This document shows positions 63,899 to 64,000 of a DNA stretch of 64,000 bases, one piece after another. Under the pieces are notes generated by a model. The model was not told the DNA's origin. It did no database searches and was given only the letters and a program-made list of their open reading frames with translations. Each line of letters begins with the position of its first letter. Position 1 is the stretch's first letter. This DNA is from JAVDCA01 sp035293985. GTDB lineage: Bacteria; Pseudomonadota; Alphaproteobacteria; Rhizobiales; Xanthobacteraceae. Location: NCBI GenBank assembly GCA_035293985.1, contig DATGLS010000025.1, positions 62,001-126,000 of the forward strand. The letters run 5' to 3'. The position numbers and the translations under genes are program-made.

Positions 63899-64000
63899 GG
63901 GTGGGGTGGCGGACACACGGCCACCCCACCCCCGGCTCGCTTCGCTCCATAGCCGATGCTTCGCATCGGCGTCGCCAAAAGACGGCGGCCGAAGGCCGCC
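63899..64000. repeat. Structured repeat at the window end (family D-like, incomplete)
   Basis: GGGTGGGGTGGC (63899-63910) and GCCACCCCACCC (63920-63931) form a perfect 12-bp stem with a 9-base loop. CGGCTCGCTTCGCTCC, a GATGCTTCGCATC hairpin and GGCGGCCGAAGGCCGCC follow. The window ends inside or just after the element. Confidence 0.7.

Overview
The window is a high-GC piece of chromosome from an alphaproteobacterium, most likely of the order Hyphomicrobiales and close to the Bradyrhizobium/Nitrobacteraceae-Xanthobacteraceae group. This rests on gene content and order: mdh-sucCD-odhAB-lpdA in one run, ffh-rpsP-rimM-trmD-rplS next to leuC/leuD and asd, ccmABCD-ccmG, ftsY-yciB, and a DUF2794 gene. 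It also rests on intergenic palindromes of the type that litters genomes of that group. No rRNA, tRNA, CRISPR array, transposase or prophage gene was found. Most of the window is ordinary core chromosome.

Layout. 1-282: the tail of a PIN-domain protein. 285-9008 (minus): a branched-chain-type ABC transporter (binding protein, livH, livM, livG, livF) behind the hydantoinase/oxoprolinase pair hyuA-hyuB. 9184-11959 (minus): asnS, preceded 14 bp upstream by a three-gene cobalt nitrile-hydratase/thiocyanate-hydrolase-like enzyme with a split beta subunit. 12074-13911 (plus): xerC and a DUF4337 membrane protein. 13942-15656 (minus): an AT-richer two-gene island encoding an OLD/ABC-type ATPase and a small TOPRIM-like protein, the best candidate here for a poorly described defence system. 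15689-24937 (minus): the TCA block mdh-sucC-sucD-odhA-odhB-lpdA. 25149-26324: zapE.

26618-36000: two tiny secreted proteins with matching hairpins behind them, a GNAT, thpR, the divergent tesA-type esterase and ybbA-ybbP, two Bax-inhibitor-1 proteins in tandem, a second GNAT and DUF2794. 35990-36533 holds no protein gene but contains a strong orphan terminator. 36534-40277 (minus): a DUF1223 thioredoxin-like protein and aconitase. 40551-43465 (plus): ccmA-B-C-D-G for cytochrome c maturation. 43605-51015: yciB, ftsY, DUF3052, an RluA-type pseudouridine synthase carrying an in-frame repeat insertion, a Tat-exported hydrolase with a Cys nucleophile, a PPOX flavoprotein, a GNAT, mtaB and dapF. 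51255-63745: a GyrI-like secreted protein, ffh-rpsP-rimM-trmD-rplS, leuC, a zincin, leuD, an ABM protein, a CitE-like lyase, carbonic anhydrase, DUF429 and asd.

A second theme is the intergenic repeats. At least five palindromic families (called A to E here, with a possible sixth, F) occur about eighteen times. They sit between genes of the same operon (odhA/odhB, odhB/lpdA, rimM/trmD, livH/livM), provide the stop codons of several genes, and in one case lie inside a coding sequence.
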